A stretch of DNA of 64,000 nucleotides from CAVTBT01 sp963733065 (GTDB lineage: Bacteria; Actinomycetota; Thermoleophilia; Gaiellales; Gaiellaceae): positions 62,001 through 126,000 of the forward strand of contig CAVTBT010000006.1 in the NCBI GenBank assembly GCA_963733065.1, read 5' to 3'. A program made the position numbers and the translations under genes. Below the pieces are notes generated by a model. That model had not been told where the DNA came from. It saw nothing but the letters and a program-made list of their open reading frames with translations, and made no database searches. This document shows positions 1 to 8,801 of the stretch, piece by piece (position 1 is the first letter of the stretch; each line of letters starts with the position of its first letter).

Positions 1-2
1 TC

Positions 3-1013
3 GGGATCACCGGGTCGACCGGCAAGACGTCCACGAAGGACATCCTCGCCGCGCTCTGTGGCCCCGTCCGCCGCACGGTGGCCTCCGAGGCGAGCTTCAA
101 CAACGAGCTGGGCGTGCCGCTCACGGTCTGCCGGCTCGAGCCCGAGACGGAGCTGCTGATCGTGGAGATGGGTATGCGCGGCTTCGGACAGATCGCCGAG
201 CTGTGCCGCTGGGTTCGCCCGGACGTGGGCGTCATCACGGCCATCGGCCCGGCACACCTCGAGCTCGTCGGCGACGTCGCGGGCGTGGCGCGTGCGAAGG
301 CAGAGCTGTTGAATGCGCTGCCGCCGAGTGGCGTCGCCGTGGTGCCCGCCGACGTGCCGGAGCTCGAGCCGTTCCTGCGCGACGACCTCGACGTTCGTGT
401 CGTGCCGAGCGTCGCCCGCGTTCAGGTGGAGCGCGGCGGCGCGGGCTCGACGATCCGGTTCCGCGAGACGGACGTCGCCTTCCCGCTCACTGCCGTTCAC
501 CAGCTGCAGAACGCGCTGACGGCGCTCGAGGCCTACGACGCGCTCGGGCTGCCGCTCGACCGCGTCGGCGAGGGCGCGCGGCGAGTCGAGGTCTCCCGGT
601 GGCGCGGGGAGGAGCTCGCTCTGCCGGGCGGCGGCGTCGCCATCAACGACGCCTACAACGCCAACCCGACGTCCATGGCCGCGGCCCTCCTGCACCTCCG
701 CGATCGTGCCGGCGAGCGTCGCGCGCTGGCCGTGCTCGGAGGGATGGCCGAGCTGGGCGAAGCGTCCGACCGCTACCACCGTGACGCCGTGGCGCTCGCC
801 GGCGAGCTCGGGATCGAGGTGGTCGCGGTCGGCGAGCTCGCGCGCGCGTACGGCGCGGTCGAGTGGGTCGCGGATGCCGACGCCGCGGTCCACTGGCTCG
901 GCTCGGCGCTGCGGCCCGGCGACGCGGTGCTCGTGAAGGCGTCACGCGCGGTCGGGTTGGAAGGCGTCGCGCCCGCACTGGCGAACCTGGCGGGGGCATG
1001 GTCCGGGTCCTGA
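3..1013 (+). CDS. murF: MurF, UDP-N-acetylmuramoyl-tripeptide--D-Ala-D-Ala ligase (5' truncated)
   Basis: Cytoplasmic ATP-dependent ligase that adds D-Ala-D-Ala to UDP-MurNAc-tripeptide, the last soluble step of the murein precursor. The reading frame is open from the window edge and starts inside the P-loop (GITGSTGKTSTKD at bases 3-41), so the N-terminal UDP-binding domain is outside the window. The Mur-ligase central domain continues with GMRGFGQIAEL and the C-terminal domain has NDAYNANPTSM near base 645. The stop overlaps mraY by 16 bases, typical of a translationally coupled dcw operon. Identification is secure; only the start is missing. Confidence 0.95.
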   Translation, partial: GITGSTGKTSTKDILAALCGPVRRTVASEASFNNELGVPLTVCRLEPETELLIVEMGMRGFGQIAELCRWVRPDVGVITAIGPAHLELVGDVAGVARAKAELLNALPPSGVAVVPADVPELEPFLRDDLDVRVVPSVARVQVERGGAGSTIRFRETDVAFPLTAVHQLQNALTALEAYDALGLPLDRVGEGARRVEVSRWRGEELALPGGGVAINDAYNANPTSMAAALLHLRDRAGERRALAVLGGMAELGEASDRYHRDAVALAGELGIEVVAVGELARAYGAVEWVADADAAVHWLGSALRPGDAVLVKASRAVGLEGVAPALANLAGAWSGS

Positions 1014-2014
1014 TCGCAGGCCTGATCGCGATGGTCATCTCCATCGTGATCGGCCCGAAGTTCATCGAGTTCCTGCGCCGGAACGAGCTAGGGCAGCCGA
1101 TCCGCGAGGAAGGCCCGGTCGGACACATCGTGAAGCAGGGCACCCCGGTGATGGGCGGGCTGCTGATCCTGCTCGCGGCCGTGATCCCGTTCCTCGCGCT
1201 GTCGAAGTACACCCTGCCGGCGTTGACGGTGCTGTTCGTGGCACTCGGCTGCGGCCTGATCGGGTTCGCCGACGACTTCATCAAGCTGCGCCACCGGCGC
1301 TCGCTCGGTCTCAGCGGCCGCTGGAAGCTGCTGCTGCTGGCGGCGATCACCGTCGGCGTCTCGCTCGCCCATTCGCAGATCGAGGAGCTCGACCGGGCGA
1401 TCTACATCCCGATCATCGACGTCGACCTGCCGCTCTCGTACGCGTTTTACGCGCTGCTGTTCCTCATCATCGCGGGCGCGGCGAACGGCGTGAACCTCAC
1501 CGACGGCCTGGACGGCCTCGCGGCGGGGACGGTCATCATCGCGCTGATGACGTTCCTCTCGATGGTCGTCATCGCGTACATCCGGTCGGGGCCCGTCGGA
1601 GAGCGCAGCGACGACAACCTCGACCTCGCGATCCTCGGGGCGGCGCTGATCGGGGGCACGATCGGCTTCCTCTGGTACAACGCGTTCCCCGCCGAGGTCT
1701 TCATGGGTGACACGGGCTCGATGGCGCTCGGCGGCGCGCTCGCCGGCTTCGCGATCATGACCGACACCGAGATCTTGCTGCTTCTGATCGGCGGCATCTT
1801 CGCGATCGAGGCGCTCTCCGTGATCGTGCAGGTCGTGTCGTACAAGTACTTCAGCGGGCGCCGGCCGTTCCTGATAGCGCCGATCCACCATCACTTCGAG
1901 ATGAAGGCGTGGTCGGAGACGAAGATCATGGTGCGCTTCTGGATTCTCGCCGCGATCCTCTGTGCCTGCGGCTTCGTCCTCTACTACCGCTACTACCTGC
2001 AGTTCCGGCTGTGA
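998..2014 (+). CDS. mraY: MraY, phospho-N-acetylmuramoyl-pentapeptide transferase
   Basis: Integral membrane enzyme that moves phospho-MurNAc-pentapeptide onto undecaprenyl phosphate to form lipid I. About 338 residues, the usual family size, with roughly ten hydrophobic segments. Catalytic signatures are present in order: DDFIK near residue 91, NLTDGLDGLAAG near 166, FMGDTGS near 235 and APIHHHFEMK near 294. The ATG at 998 was chosen over an upstream in-frame start because MVRVLIAGLIAMV begins the first membrane segment and gives a short overlap with murF. Its stop overlaps the murD GTG as GTGA. Confidence 0.96.
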   Translation: MVRVLIAGLIAMVISIVIGPKFIEFLRRNELGQPIREEGPVGHIVKQGTPVMGGLLILLAAVIPFLALSKYTLPALTVLFVALGCGLIGFADDFIKLRHRRSLGLSGRWKLLLLAAITVGVSLAHSQIEELDRAIYIPIIDVDLPLSYAFYALLFLIIAGAANGVNLTDGLDGLAAGTVIIALMTFLSMVVIAYIRSGPVGERSDDNLDLAILGAALIGGTIGFLWYNAFPAEVFMGDTGSMALGGALAGFAIMTDTEILLLLIGGIFAIEALSVIVQVVSYKYFSGRRPFLIAPIHHHFEMKAWSETKIMVRFWILAAILCACGFVLYYRYYLQFRL

Positions 2015-3321
2015 AGACGGCGGTCGTGGTCGGCCTGGCGCGCTCCGGCCGGGCGGCTGCGCTGGCGCTCCGGCGGCGGGGCGTGGAGGTCGTCGCCGTC
2101 GACCGTGAGCCCTCCCTCGATGCCGACGAGTTGCTGGCGGCCGGGGTCGATGTGCGGCTCGGCGACGAGTCGGTCGCTGCCCTCGACGGCGCCGACGTGC
2201 TCGTCAAGAGCCCCGGCGTGCCACGGAGCGCGGTGCTCGTGCGCGCGGCGCGCGACCGGGGCCTCCCGGTGTGGAGCGAGATCGAGCTCGGCGTCAGGCT
2301 GCTGCCGGGCCGTCCCGTGCTGGGCGTCACCGGCACGAACGGCAAGACGACGACGACGGAGCTGCTGGGGGCGATGTTCCGCGCGGCGGGCCGATCGGCG
2401 GTCGTCGCGGGCAACGTCGGGACGCCGCTGACCGGAGTCGACGCCGAGGCAGGCGCGTGGCTCGTGCTCGAGCTCTCGTCGTTTCAGCTCGAGGACGTCC
2501 ACGAGCTCCGCCCGGCGGTGGGCGTGCTCCTCAACCTGGAGCCCGATCACCTCGATCGCCACGGCACGCTCGACGACTACCGCGACGCAAAGCTGCGCCT
2601 CTTCGCGCGGCAGCAGCCCGATGACACGGCCGTCGTCCCCTCGGGCTTCGGTCCGGTGCCGGGCGCGGGCGTCCGGATCGAGTTCGACCACGGCGACGTG
2701 CTGCCGGCCGAGCCGCGCATCCCGGGACCGCACAACCGGGAGAACGCAGCGGCTGCGACTGCGGCCGCGCGGGCGGCGGGGATGGGGGACGATGCCATCG
2801 CCGCCGCGCTGCGCGAGTTCCCGGGCGTCGCTCACCGGCTCGAGCCGGTCGGCGAGCGCCGTGGCGTCCGTTTCGTGAACGACTCGAAGGCCACGAACAC
2901 GGCGGCCGCTCGTCGCGCGCTCGTCGCGCTCGACGCGCCGCTGCACCTGATCCTCGGCGGATCGGACAAGGGCGAGCGGTTCACCGACCTCGCGCTCGCC
3001 GTCGCGTCAGCCGACGTTCGCGCTGTCTACCTCGTCGGCGAGACGGCTCCGGCGCTGGCCGACGCCCTCGGCTCCGCCGGCGTGCCGTACCGGCACTGCG
3101 GTGTCCTGGCCGCGGCAGTCGACGAGGCGGCGCGTGCCGCGTCGGCCGGTGAGGTCGTCCTCCTCTCGCCGGCGTGCGCGAGCTACGACCAGTTCACGGA
3201 CTTCGAGGCGCGAGGTGACGAGTTCCGGCGGCTGGTCGCCGAGCTGCCCGCTGGACTGACCGGCACACATTCGGCACACCCGGTCACACATTCGCGCGCC
3301 CGGCGACGATACGCTCGAGGC
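2011..3321 (+). CDS. murD: MurD, UDP-N-acetylmuramoylalanine--D-glutamate ligase (no stop before ftsW)
   Basis: Adds D-glutamate to UDP-MurNAc-L-Ala in the cytoplasm. From the GTG at 2011 the protein shows an N-terminal Rossmann-like domain, the ATP loop GVTGTNGKTTTTELL near residue 105, LELSSFQLED, LNLEPDHLDRH near 174, FVNDSKATN near 288 and LLSPACASYDQF near 385. MurD homology ends around base 3243. No in-frame stop follows: the frame stays open through a Pro/Arg-rich stretch and all of ftsW to 4701. Either this is a natural MurD-FtsW fusion or a stop has been lost to a one-base error; a TGA lies at 3257-3259 in the +1 frame. The end given here is arbitrary, just before the proposed ftsW start. 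Confidence 0.9.
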
Positions 3322-3324
3322 GTG
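3310..3324 (+). promoter_or_regulatory. Leaderless promoter -10 of ftsW
   Basis: TACGCT (3310-3315) is followed by six bases and a GTG in the ftsW frame. It sits inside the open murD-ftsW frame, so ftsW could be expressed separately from murD. Upstream are GGCAC/GGTCAC direct repeats at 3262, 3273 and 3282. Confidence 0.6.
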
Positions 3325-4701
3325 GGGAGGAGGCCGGCGGCCCGAACGCCCTGCCCCTTCGAGCCATGGCCGACGCGGCCGGGTCGCGCGCCACGGCCGA
3401 CTGTCGCCCAGGCGCCGCAAGCGCACCGCTCGCTGCGCGGAAGGACTCCGCCGGTCCGCGCCAAAGCTGGCGGCATGGCTCGCGGTCAGCTCGAGCAGCG
3501 TCTGCTCGTCCTCGTCACGCTCGGCCTGGTCGCGTTCGGCCTCGTCATGGTGTACAGCGCGACGTCTGCGGCCGCGGCGGTCGGCGGCGGCGACCCGATC
3601 GGCTTCCTCAAGCGCCAGGGTGTTTACGCGGTCGCCGGCCTCGTGCTGATGATCGCGGCCGCACGGTTCGACTACCACGGCCTGCGGCTGCTCGCACCGG
3701 GTCTCGTCGTGGCGGCGTTCGTGCTCTGCGTCGCCGTGCTCGTCGTCGCGCCCGAGATCAACGGCGCGCGCCGCTGGCTGCAGCTCGGCCCGGTCACGTT
3801 CCAGCCCTCGGAGCTCGCCAAGGTCGCGCTCTGCGTGTGGATCGCCGCCTACCTGGCGCGCCGGCCGCCGCCGCGATCGCTCGGAGAGCTGGCGAAGCCG
3901 GTCGGCCTCATCACGGTCGCATTCTGCGGGCTGCTCATGCTCCAGCCGGACCTCGGCACGACCATCACGCTCTGCCTGATGCTGCTCGGCGTGCTCGTCG
4001 TCGCCGGGACGCCGACCCGCGTCCTCGTCTCGGCCGGCGGCCTGGCGCTCTTCCTCGGCGGCGCGGCGATCTGGCTCGAGCCCTACCGCCGTGCACGGCT
4101 GCTGAGCTTCCTCGACCCGTGGGCGGACCCGGAGCACACAGGCTTCCAGTCGGTGCAGGCGATCATCGGCTTCGGCTCGGGCGGGCTGACGGGCGAGGGA
4201 CTGGGCGAGGGCGTGCAGAAGGTCTTCTACCTCCCCGAGGCCCACACCGACATGATCTTCGCGATCGTCGGCGAGGAGCTCGGTCTGCTCGGCTCGGCGC
4301 TCGTCATCGCGGCGTTCGCCGTCTTCGCGTACGCGGGCTTCCGGATCGCCCTGCGCTGCCGCGACCCGTTCGGCAAACGGCTCGCGGCCGGGATCACCAC
4401 GCTCATCTGCGGGCAGGCCGGGGTCAACCTGGCCGCCGTGCTCGGGATCGCGCCGCTGACCGGGATCCCGCTGCCGTTCGTCTCGTACGGCGGCTCGAGC
4501 CTCGTGTGCCTGCTCGGCGCGGTCGGCATCCTCCATAACATCGCCGGCAATGGCAGGGTCGTCACCCAGCGGGCTCGCGTGCCTGATCGCGGCGGGCGGG
4601 ACGGCCGGACACGTTCGGCCGGCGCTCGCCGTCGCGGAAGCGCTGCGGGAACGCGGCGTGAGCGTGACGTTCGCCGGGTCGCCGGATCGCGTCGAGGCTA
4701 G
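3322..4701 (+). CDS. ftsW: FtsW, SEDS-family lipid II glycan polymerase
   Basis: Septal peptidoglycan glycosyltransferase of the SEDS family, a ten-span membrane protein. Signatures include NGARRWLQLGPVTFQPSE around bases 3760-3810, QPDLGTTITL near 3945, AHTDMIFAIVGEELG near 4240 and PLPFVSYGGSSL near 4470. The conventional start would be ATG 3475; I extend to GTG 3322 because a -10 motif lies six bases before it, adding a basic Pro/Arg-rich cytoplasmic tail of about 51 residues. The frame is continuous with murD. The 3' end runs 152 bases into murG, giving an unusually basic C-terminal tail that may be real or may reflect a lost stop. Confidence 0.88.
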   Translation: MGRRPAARTPCPFEPWPTRPGRAPRPTVAQAPQAHRSLRGRTPPVRAKAGGMARGQLEQRLLVLVTLGLVAFGLVMVYSATSAAAAVGGGDPIGFLKRQGVYAVAGLVLMIAAARFDYHGLRLLAPGLVVAAFVLCVAVLVVAPEINGARRWLQLGPVTFQPSELAKVALCVWIAAYLARRPPPRSLGELAKPVGLITVAFCGLLMLQPDLGTTITLCLMLLGVLVVAGTPTRVLVSAGGLALFLGGAAIWLEPYRRARLLSFLDPWADPEHTGFQSVQAIIGFGSGGLTGEGLGEGVQKVFYLPEAHTDMIFAIVGEELGLLGSALVIAAFAVFAYAGFRIALRCRDPFGKRLAAGITTLICGQAGVNLAAVLGIAPLTGIPLPFVSYGGSSLVCLLGAVGILHNIAGNGRVVTQRARVPDRGGRDGRTRSAGARRRGSAAGTRRERDVRRVAGSRRG

Positions 4702-5629
4702 GCTCGTCCCGGAGGCCGGCTTCGCGTTCGACCCGTTTCGCGTCTCCGGTTTCCCGCGGCGGCCGGGCATCGAGCTGCTGCGCGCACTCGGCCAGGCGGT
4801 CGCGGCGCCGTTCGCGTGCGGGCGAATCCTCGCTCGCCGGCAACCCGACGTCGTCCTCGGCGGCGGGGGCTATGTCGCCGGCCCGATGGTGCTCGCGGCC
4901 GCGCTTCGCCGGATCCCCACGGCTCTCACGGAGGCCGACGCCCACCTGGGTCTCGCGAACCGGCTGGCCGCGCCGTTCGCGCGCCGGGTCTTCCTCGCCT
5001 ACGACATCGAGGGGCGTCGCGGCGGCAAGTACCGCGTCGTGGGGCGCCCGGTGCCGGCCGCTCATCTGAGCTCGGATCGCGACCGCGTGCGGAAGGAGCT
5101 CGGTCTGCCGGCGGAGGGCACGGTCGTCGGCATCTTCGGTGCTCTCGCCGGGGCGCGGAGCCTCAACGACTTCGCGGTGAGCACCTACGGAGCGAGCGGT
5201 CCGGCCATCCTGCACCTGTCCGGCGACCGAGACTACGAACGGCTCAAGCACGAGGTATCGCGGCCGGACTACGTGCTGCAGGCGTCGATCGACCGCTTCG
5301 GAGACGCGCTGGCCGCCACCGATCTCGCGGTGTCGCGTGCGGGTGGCACGGTGTGGGAGCTCGCCGCCACCGGGACACCCGCCATCCTCGTGCCGTACCC
5401 ACACGCGACGGGCGACCACCAGACGCTCAACGCGCGCCACTTCGAGCGCGGCGGCGGCGCGATCGTCGTTCCGGAGGATGACCTCGGCCGGCAGGTGCCG
5501 CGTCTCGTGGACGAACTGCTCGCCGACTCGCAGCGGCTGTCGGCGATGGGCGAGGCCATGAGAACGCTGGCGCGGCCACAGGCGGCGGAGGAGATCGCGG
5601 ACGCGCTGATCTCGCTCGCCGGTGCTTGA
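4550..5629 (+). CDS. murG: MurG-like UDP-GlcNAc--lipid I transferase (divergent motifs)
   Basis: GT-B glycosyltransferase that converts lipid I to lipid II on the inner membrane face. 359 residues, normal size. The N-terminal loop GGTAGHVRPALA (residues 16-27) and the UDP-GlcNAc site SRAGGTVWELAATGTP through YPHATGDHQT (about 262-292) are clear. Two usually strict motifs differ: the HEQNAxxGxxNR region reads TEADAHLGLANR, and GGSxGAxxLN reads FGALAGARSLN. Position between ftsW and murC supports MurG. The start overlaps the ftsW frame and the stop overlaps murC by 8 bases. Confidence 0.88.
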   Translation: MAGSSPSGLACLIAAGGTAGHVRPALAVAEALRERGVSVTFAGSPDRVEARLVPEAGFAFDPFRVSGFPRRPGIELLRALGQAVAAPFACGRILARRQPDVVLGGGGYVAGPMVLAAALRRIPTALTEADAHLGLANRLAAPFARRVFLAYDIEGRRGGKYRVVGRPVPAAHLSSDRDRVRKELGLPAEGTVVGIFGALAGARSLNDFAVSTYGASGPAILHLSGDRDYERLKHEVSRPDYVLQASIDRFGDALAATDLAVSRAGGTVWELAATGTPAILVPYPHATGDHQTLNARHFERGGGAIVVPEDDLGRQVPRLVDELLADSQRLSAMGEAMRTLARPQAAEEIADALISLAGA

Positions 5630-6788
5630 CGGCCGGCGCATCTTCTTCGTCGGCATCGGCGGTGCCGGGCTGTCGTCGTACGCCTTCCTCGCCCGCGCCT
5701 GGGGTGCGGAGGTCGCCGGGTGGGATCGTCACGAGACGCCCTATCTCCGGCACCTGGACGGCGTGGACGTCCAGCTCGGGGGTGAGCCCGCCCCGCCGGA
5801 CGGCTGGGAGGTCGTCGTCTCGTCGGCCTACGTCGGGCGCGCCGCCGGTCGCAGCCGTGCCGACTTCCTCGCCGAGCTCGTGTCGCTTCGCGATGCAATC
5901 GTCGTCGCAGGCGCGCACGGCAAGACCACGACGACGGCCATGATCGCTTTCGTCCTGAGAGAGCTAGGCCGAGACCCCGCCTGGCTTGTCGGCGGCGAGG
6001 TGCCGCAACTCGGTGGCAACGCCGGCGCGGGCACGGGCTGGCTCGTCGTCGAGGGCGACGAGTCCGATCGCACCGTGGAGCGCCTCCATCCGCGCGTCGC
6101 GGTCGTGCTGAACGTCGAGCTCGATCACCACGCGACGTTCGCCTCCGAGGCGGAGCTGCGTGAACTGCTCGAGCGGTGGGCTGACGCAGCGCCGGCTTCG
6201 GTCCGCGGCTGGGAGCTCGAGCCGGCGACGGTCGAGCTCGCCGTGCCCGGCCACCACAACCGGCTCAACGCCGCGGCCGCGCTGGCCGCTCTGGAGCTGG
6301 CCGGTGTGTCGCACGGCGAGGCGGCGCCTGTGCTCATGCGCTTCGGCGGAGCCGGCCGGCGCTTCCAGGTCGTCGGGGAGGCCAACGGCGTGACGGTCGT
6401 CGACGACTACGCCCACCATCCCAGCGAGATCGCGGCGACGATCGCAGCCGCGCGCGAGCGGCACGACGGGCGGCTGCTCGTCCTCTTCCAGCCGCATCTC
6501 TACTCGCGGACGCGGCACCTGGCCGGGGCGCTCGGCGCCGCCCTGTCGACCGCCGACGCGGTCTGCGTCACCGACGTCTACGCGGCCCGCGAGGAGGCTG
6601 TGGACGACGTCGACGGCCGACGCGTGCTGCGGGCGCTCGCGCCGGGCCTGCGTGCTGGGTGGGCTCCGTCGGTCGAGGACGGCGTCGCGGTGATCCGGGC
6701 GTGGGCGCGCCCCGGCGACCTGGTGCTGACCGTCGGCGCCGGCGACGTCGACCGTGCCGGGCCGCTGCTCCTGGAGGCGCTCGCGTGA
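5622..6788 (+). CDS. murC: MurC, UDP-N-acetylmuramate--L-alanine ligase (short form)
   Basis: Attaches L-Ala to UDP-MurNAc using ATP. The N-terminal nucleotide fold begins GIGGAGLSSYA, the P-loop is GAHGKTTTTAM near residue 96, then VEGDESDRT, LNVELDHHATF near 163, and the C-terminal DDYAHHPSEI near 261 with PHLYSRTRHLA. At 388 residues it is noticeably shorter than the usual 450-480; the shortfall is mostly in the central domain after ELDHHATF. Start GTG 5622 overlaps the murG end; its stop overlaps the murB GTG (6785). Confidence 0.92.
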   Translation: MLDGRRIFFVGIGGAGLSSYAFLARAWGAEVAGWDRHETPYLRHLDGVDVQLGGEPAPPDGWEVVVSSAYVGRAAGRSRADFLAELVSLRDAIVVAGAHGKTTTTAMIAFVLRELGRDPAWLVGGEVPQLGGNAGAGTGWLVVEGDESDRTVERLHPRVAVVLNVELDHHATFASEAELRELLERWADAAPASVRGWELEPATVELAVPGHHNRLNAAAALAALELAGVSHGEAAPVLMRFGGAGRRFQVVGEANGVTVVDDYAHHPSEIAATIAAARERHDGRLLVLFQPHLYSRTRHLAGALGAALSTADAVCVTDVYAAREEAVDDVDGRRVLRALAPGLRAGWAPSVEDGVAVIRAWARPGDLVLTVGAGDVDRAGPLLLEALA

Positions 6789-7661
6789 CGATCGAGGAGG
6801 GCGTCGCGCTTGCGCGGCACACGACGATCGGCACCGGCGGGCCGGCCCGGGCGTTCGCCCGGCCCGCCACGCTGCCGGAGCTGGAGGACGCGCTGCGCTG
6901 GGCCGCCGATCGGGGCGTGGCTGCCGTCGCCGTCGGCCTCGGCTCGAACCTGCTCGTCGCCGATGGCGGCGTTGATGCGCTGGTGCTTCGTCTCAGCGGT
7001 GAGCTTGCGGGGGCGGAGACGCGCGGCGAGCTGCTCGTCGCGGGTGGAGGTGCGGCGAACGCCGTGTGCCTGCACCGCGCCCGCGCCGCCGGTCTCGGCG
7101 GCTTCGAGTTCGCGTGCGCCATCCCGGGGACGGCGGGTGGAGGTGTCTGGATGAACGCCGGCGCGTACGGGAGCGACTGGCAGGCGATCCTGACACGCGC
7201 CCTCGTGGTGACGGCCGACGGAGCGGAGTGGCTGACGCCGACCGAGCTCGGGCTGTCGTACCGGCACTCCGAGCTGCGCCACGGTCAGGTCGTGGCGCGC
7301 GTCGAGTACCGGCTGACGGCGCGTCCGCCGGAGGAGATCAAGGCGACGATCCGGGATCTTGATAGCGCGCCGGAAGTCGACGCAGCCGACGAACCGGCGC
7401 ACGTTCGGATCGGTCTTCAAGAACCCGCCGGGGCCGTTGGGCGCCGGCCGCATGCTCGAGGAGTGTGGCCTGAAGGGCCACCGCGTAGGCGGTGCAGTGG
7501 TGTCTCCCGTCCACGCGAACTTCATCGAGAACGCCGGTGAGGCGACGTCCGCCGACGCGGTGGCGGTGATGGCCGAGGCGAGGCGACGTGCCCGGGAGCG
7601 CTTCGGCGTCGAGCTCGAGCACGAGGTCGTGTTCCTGGGCGGGCTCGAGCTACCGGCCTGA
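6785..7661 (+). CDS. murB: MurB, UDP-N-acetylenolpyruvoylglucosamine reductase (frameshifted)
   Basis: FAD/NADPH enzyme producing UDP-MurNAc. From GTG 6785 the first part has TIGTGGPARAF, GLGSNLLVADGG, IPGTAGGGVWMNAGAYG and SYRHSELR. Near base 7357 the frame moves by +1. Removing one T of the TT in ATCTTGATAG restores a normal protein that continues ARRKSTQPTNRRTFGSVFKN and ends after PVHANFIENAG, which carry the family's catalytic Ser and Glu. Both halves are well conserved, so a sequencing insertion is likelier than a pseudogene. Overlaps murC by 4 bases. Confidence 0.9.
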
Positions 7662-7691
7662 GAGCGCCTCGCGCCGCCGGCCGCGCGCGGA

Positions 7692-7763
7692 TCGGCACGA
7701 CCTCGGCACGAACGCGTGCGCTTTTCCTCGATACCGTTTCCGTAGGGGCACGGGGGTGCCCCT
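7692..7763 (+). promoter_or_regulatory. Promoter upstream of ftsQ: GGCAC direct repeats, TACCGT -10, G-rich hairpin
   Basis: GGCAC at 7694 and 7705 (11 bp apart) lie 38 and 27 bases before TACCGT (7732-7737). A perfect 8-bp hairpin, AGGGGCAC / GTGCCCCT with a GGGG loop (7744-7763), starts at the expected transcription start. The layout is repeated at 53957-54042. About 75 further bases precede ftsQ. Confidence 0.5.
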
Positions 7764-7838
7764 GGGGGTACGTACGCGAGTGTCCGCGGGGACGGTGGTA
7801 TCGGTAGGAGCCCCGCACGGCACGGCGAAACCGTCCGC

Positions 7839-8699
7839 GTGGCCAGAGGGGAGCGAACCGACGCGGGTCCGCGTCCGCGAGCGCGCGCGGAGAGCGCTGT
7901 CGCCTCGTTTCCGCGCCCGCGCCCGGGCGTTCGCCTCGACCTGCATCGGGTCGCCCCCTCCGGCCGCTCTCTCGCGCTTGGCCTCCTGATCCTCGCCGTG
8001 ACGGGTGGCACGTGGGTCGCAGCGCACACCACATCGCTGTTCGCCGTCGGCACGATCGAGGTTCGCGGTGCCGGGGCCGGCGTCTCGGCCGACGCCCGAG
8101 CGGCGCTCGCGAGCGCCGAGGGGCGAAGCTTGCTGGCGCTCGATCTCCCCGGGCTCGAAGCCCGGCTCGAGTCGATCCCCACCGTCGCCGACGCGACACT
8201 CGACCGTGCCTTTCCCCATCGGCTCGCCGTGACGGTCGTGCCGGAGCGGCCGGTGGCCGTGCTCCGACACGGCGACGACGCCTGGCTGGCCTCCGCGCGC
8301 GGACGCGTCGTCGGGCCGCTCCGGCGCGGCGCACGCATGGATCTGCCCAGAGTCTGGCTCGGGCGTGCCGTGACCCCGCGCCTCGGAGGCCTGCTGGCCG
8401 GCGACGCGGCGGCGGCAGTCGCGGCCGTCGCTCCGCTGGCCGGCTCGAGCCTGCCCGGGCGTGTCGCATCGGTGCGGGCCACGCGCGACGAGCTGACGCT
8501 CGTGCTGCGCTCAGGGGTTGAGGTGCGTCTCGGTGACGGCTCGGAGCTGCCGCTCAAGCTCGCGGTTGCGGGCCGGATCCTGCCCTCCCTGCTTCCCGGC
8601 GACGGGTACCTCGATGTCGCTGTTCCGGAGCGCCCGGTCGCGGCGGATACCCTCAACTCTCAACTAGAGGGTGAGACTGATGTGTCGACCGGAGGTTGA
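7839..8699 (+). CDS. ftsQ: FtsQ/DivIB-type cell division protein
   Basis: Bitopic division protein linking the cytoplasmic ring to septal wall synthesis. 286 residues: a basic cytoplasmic tail, one membrane segment (SLALGLLILAVTGGTWVAA, about 48-66), then an extracytoplasmic POTRA-like domain beginning LFAVGTIEVRG and the FtsQ region FPHRLAVTVVPERPVAVLR near residue 127. GTG 7839 was chosen because it gives a basic tail before the membrane span; there is no strong Shine-Dalgarno. Lies between murB and ftsZ, as expected, with 177 bases of leader/promoter DNA upstream. Confidence 0.9.
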   Translation: MARGERTDAGPRPRARAESAVASFPRPRPGVRLDLHRVAPSGRSLALGLLILAVTGGTWVAAHTTSLFAVGTIEVRGAGAGVSADARAALASAEGRSLLALDLPGLEARLESIPTVADATLDRAFPHRLAVTVVPERPVAVLRHGDDAWLASARGRVVGPLRRGARMDLPRVWLGRAVTPRLGGLLAGDAAAAVAAVAPLAGSSLPGRVASVRATRDELTLVLRSGVEVRLGDGSELPLKLAVAGRILPSLLPGDGYLDVAVPERPVAADTLNSQLEGETDVSTGG

Positions 8700-8706
8700 G
8701 ATCCGG

Positions 8707-8735
8707 TTGACAGGCCGGGGGAGGAGACGTACGCT
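8707..8735 (+). promoter_or_regulatory. Sigma-70-type promoter of ftsZ
   Basis: TTGACA (8707-8712), a 17-base spacer and TACGCT (8730-8735), close to the primary sigma factor consensus. The start codon is 66 bases beyond the -10, so this mRNA has a leader, unlike many others here. Confidence 0.85.
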
Positions 8736-8763
8736 GGACGCGGAATCGAGCGTCCCCAGTCAA

Positions 8764-8780
8764 AAGCTCGATACGAGCTT
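8764..8780 (+). promoter_or_regulatory. Hairpin in the ftsZ 5' leader
   Basis: Perfect 7-bp stem AAGCTCG / CGAGCTT with a 3-base ATA loop, 22 bases before the ftsZ ATG. Could stabilise the mRNA or modulate translation; no known class recognised. Confidence 0.5.
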
Positions 8781-8801
8781 CAGCCTCAGGCAGGTCGAGA
8801 G

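Noticed and set aside
3007..4770. Long minus-strand open frame (587 codons) opposite murD/ftsW
   Set aside because: Composition is that of an antisense shadow of GC-rich genes (Arg/Ala/Glu-rich, no domains); murD, ftsW and murG motifs are all on the plus strand.
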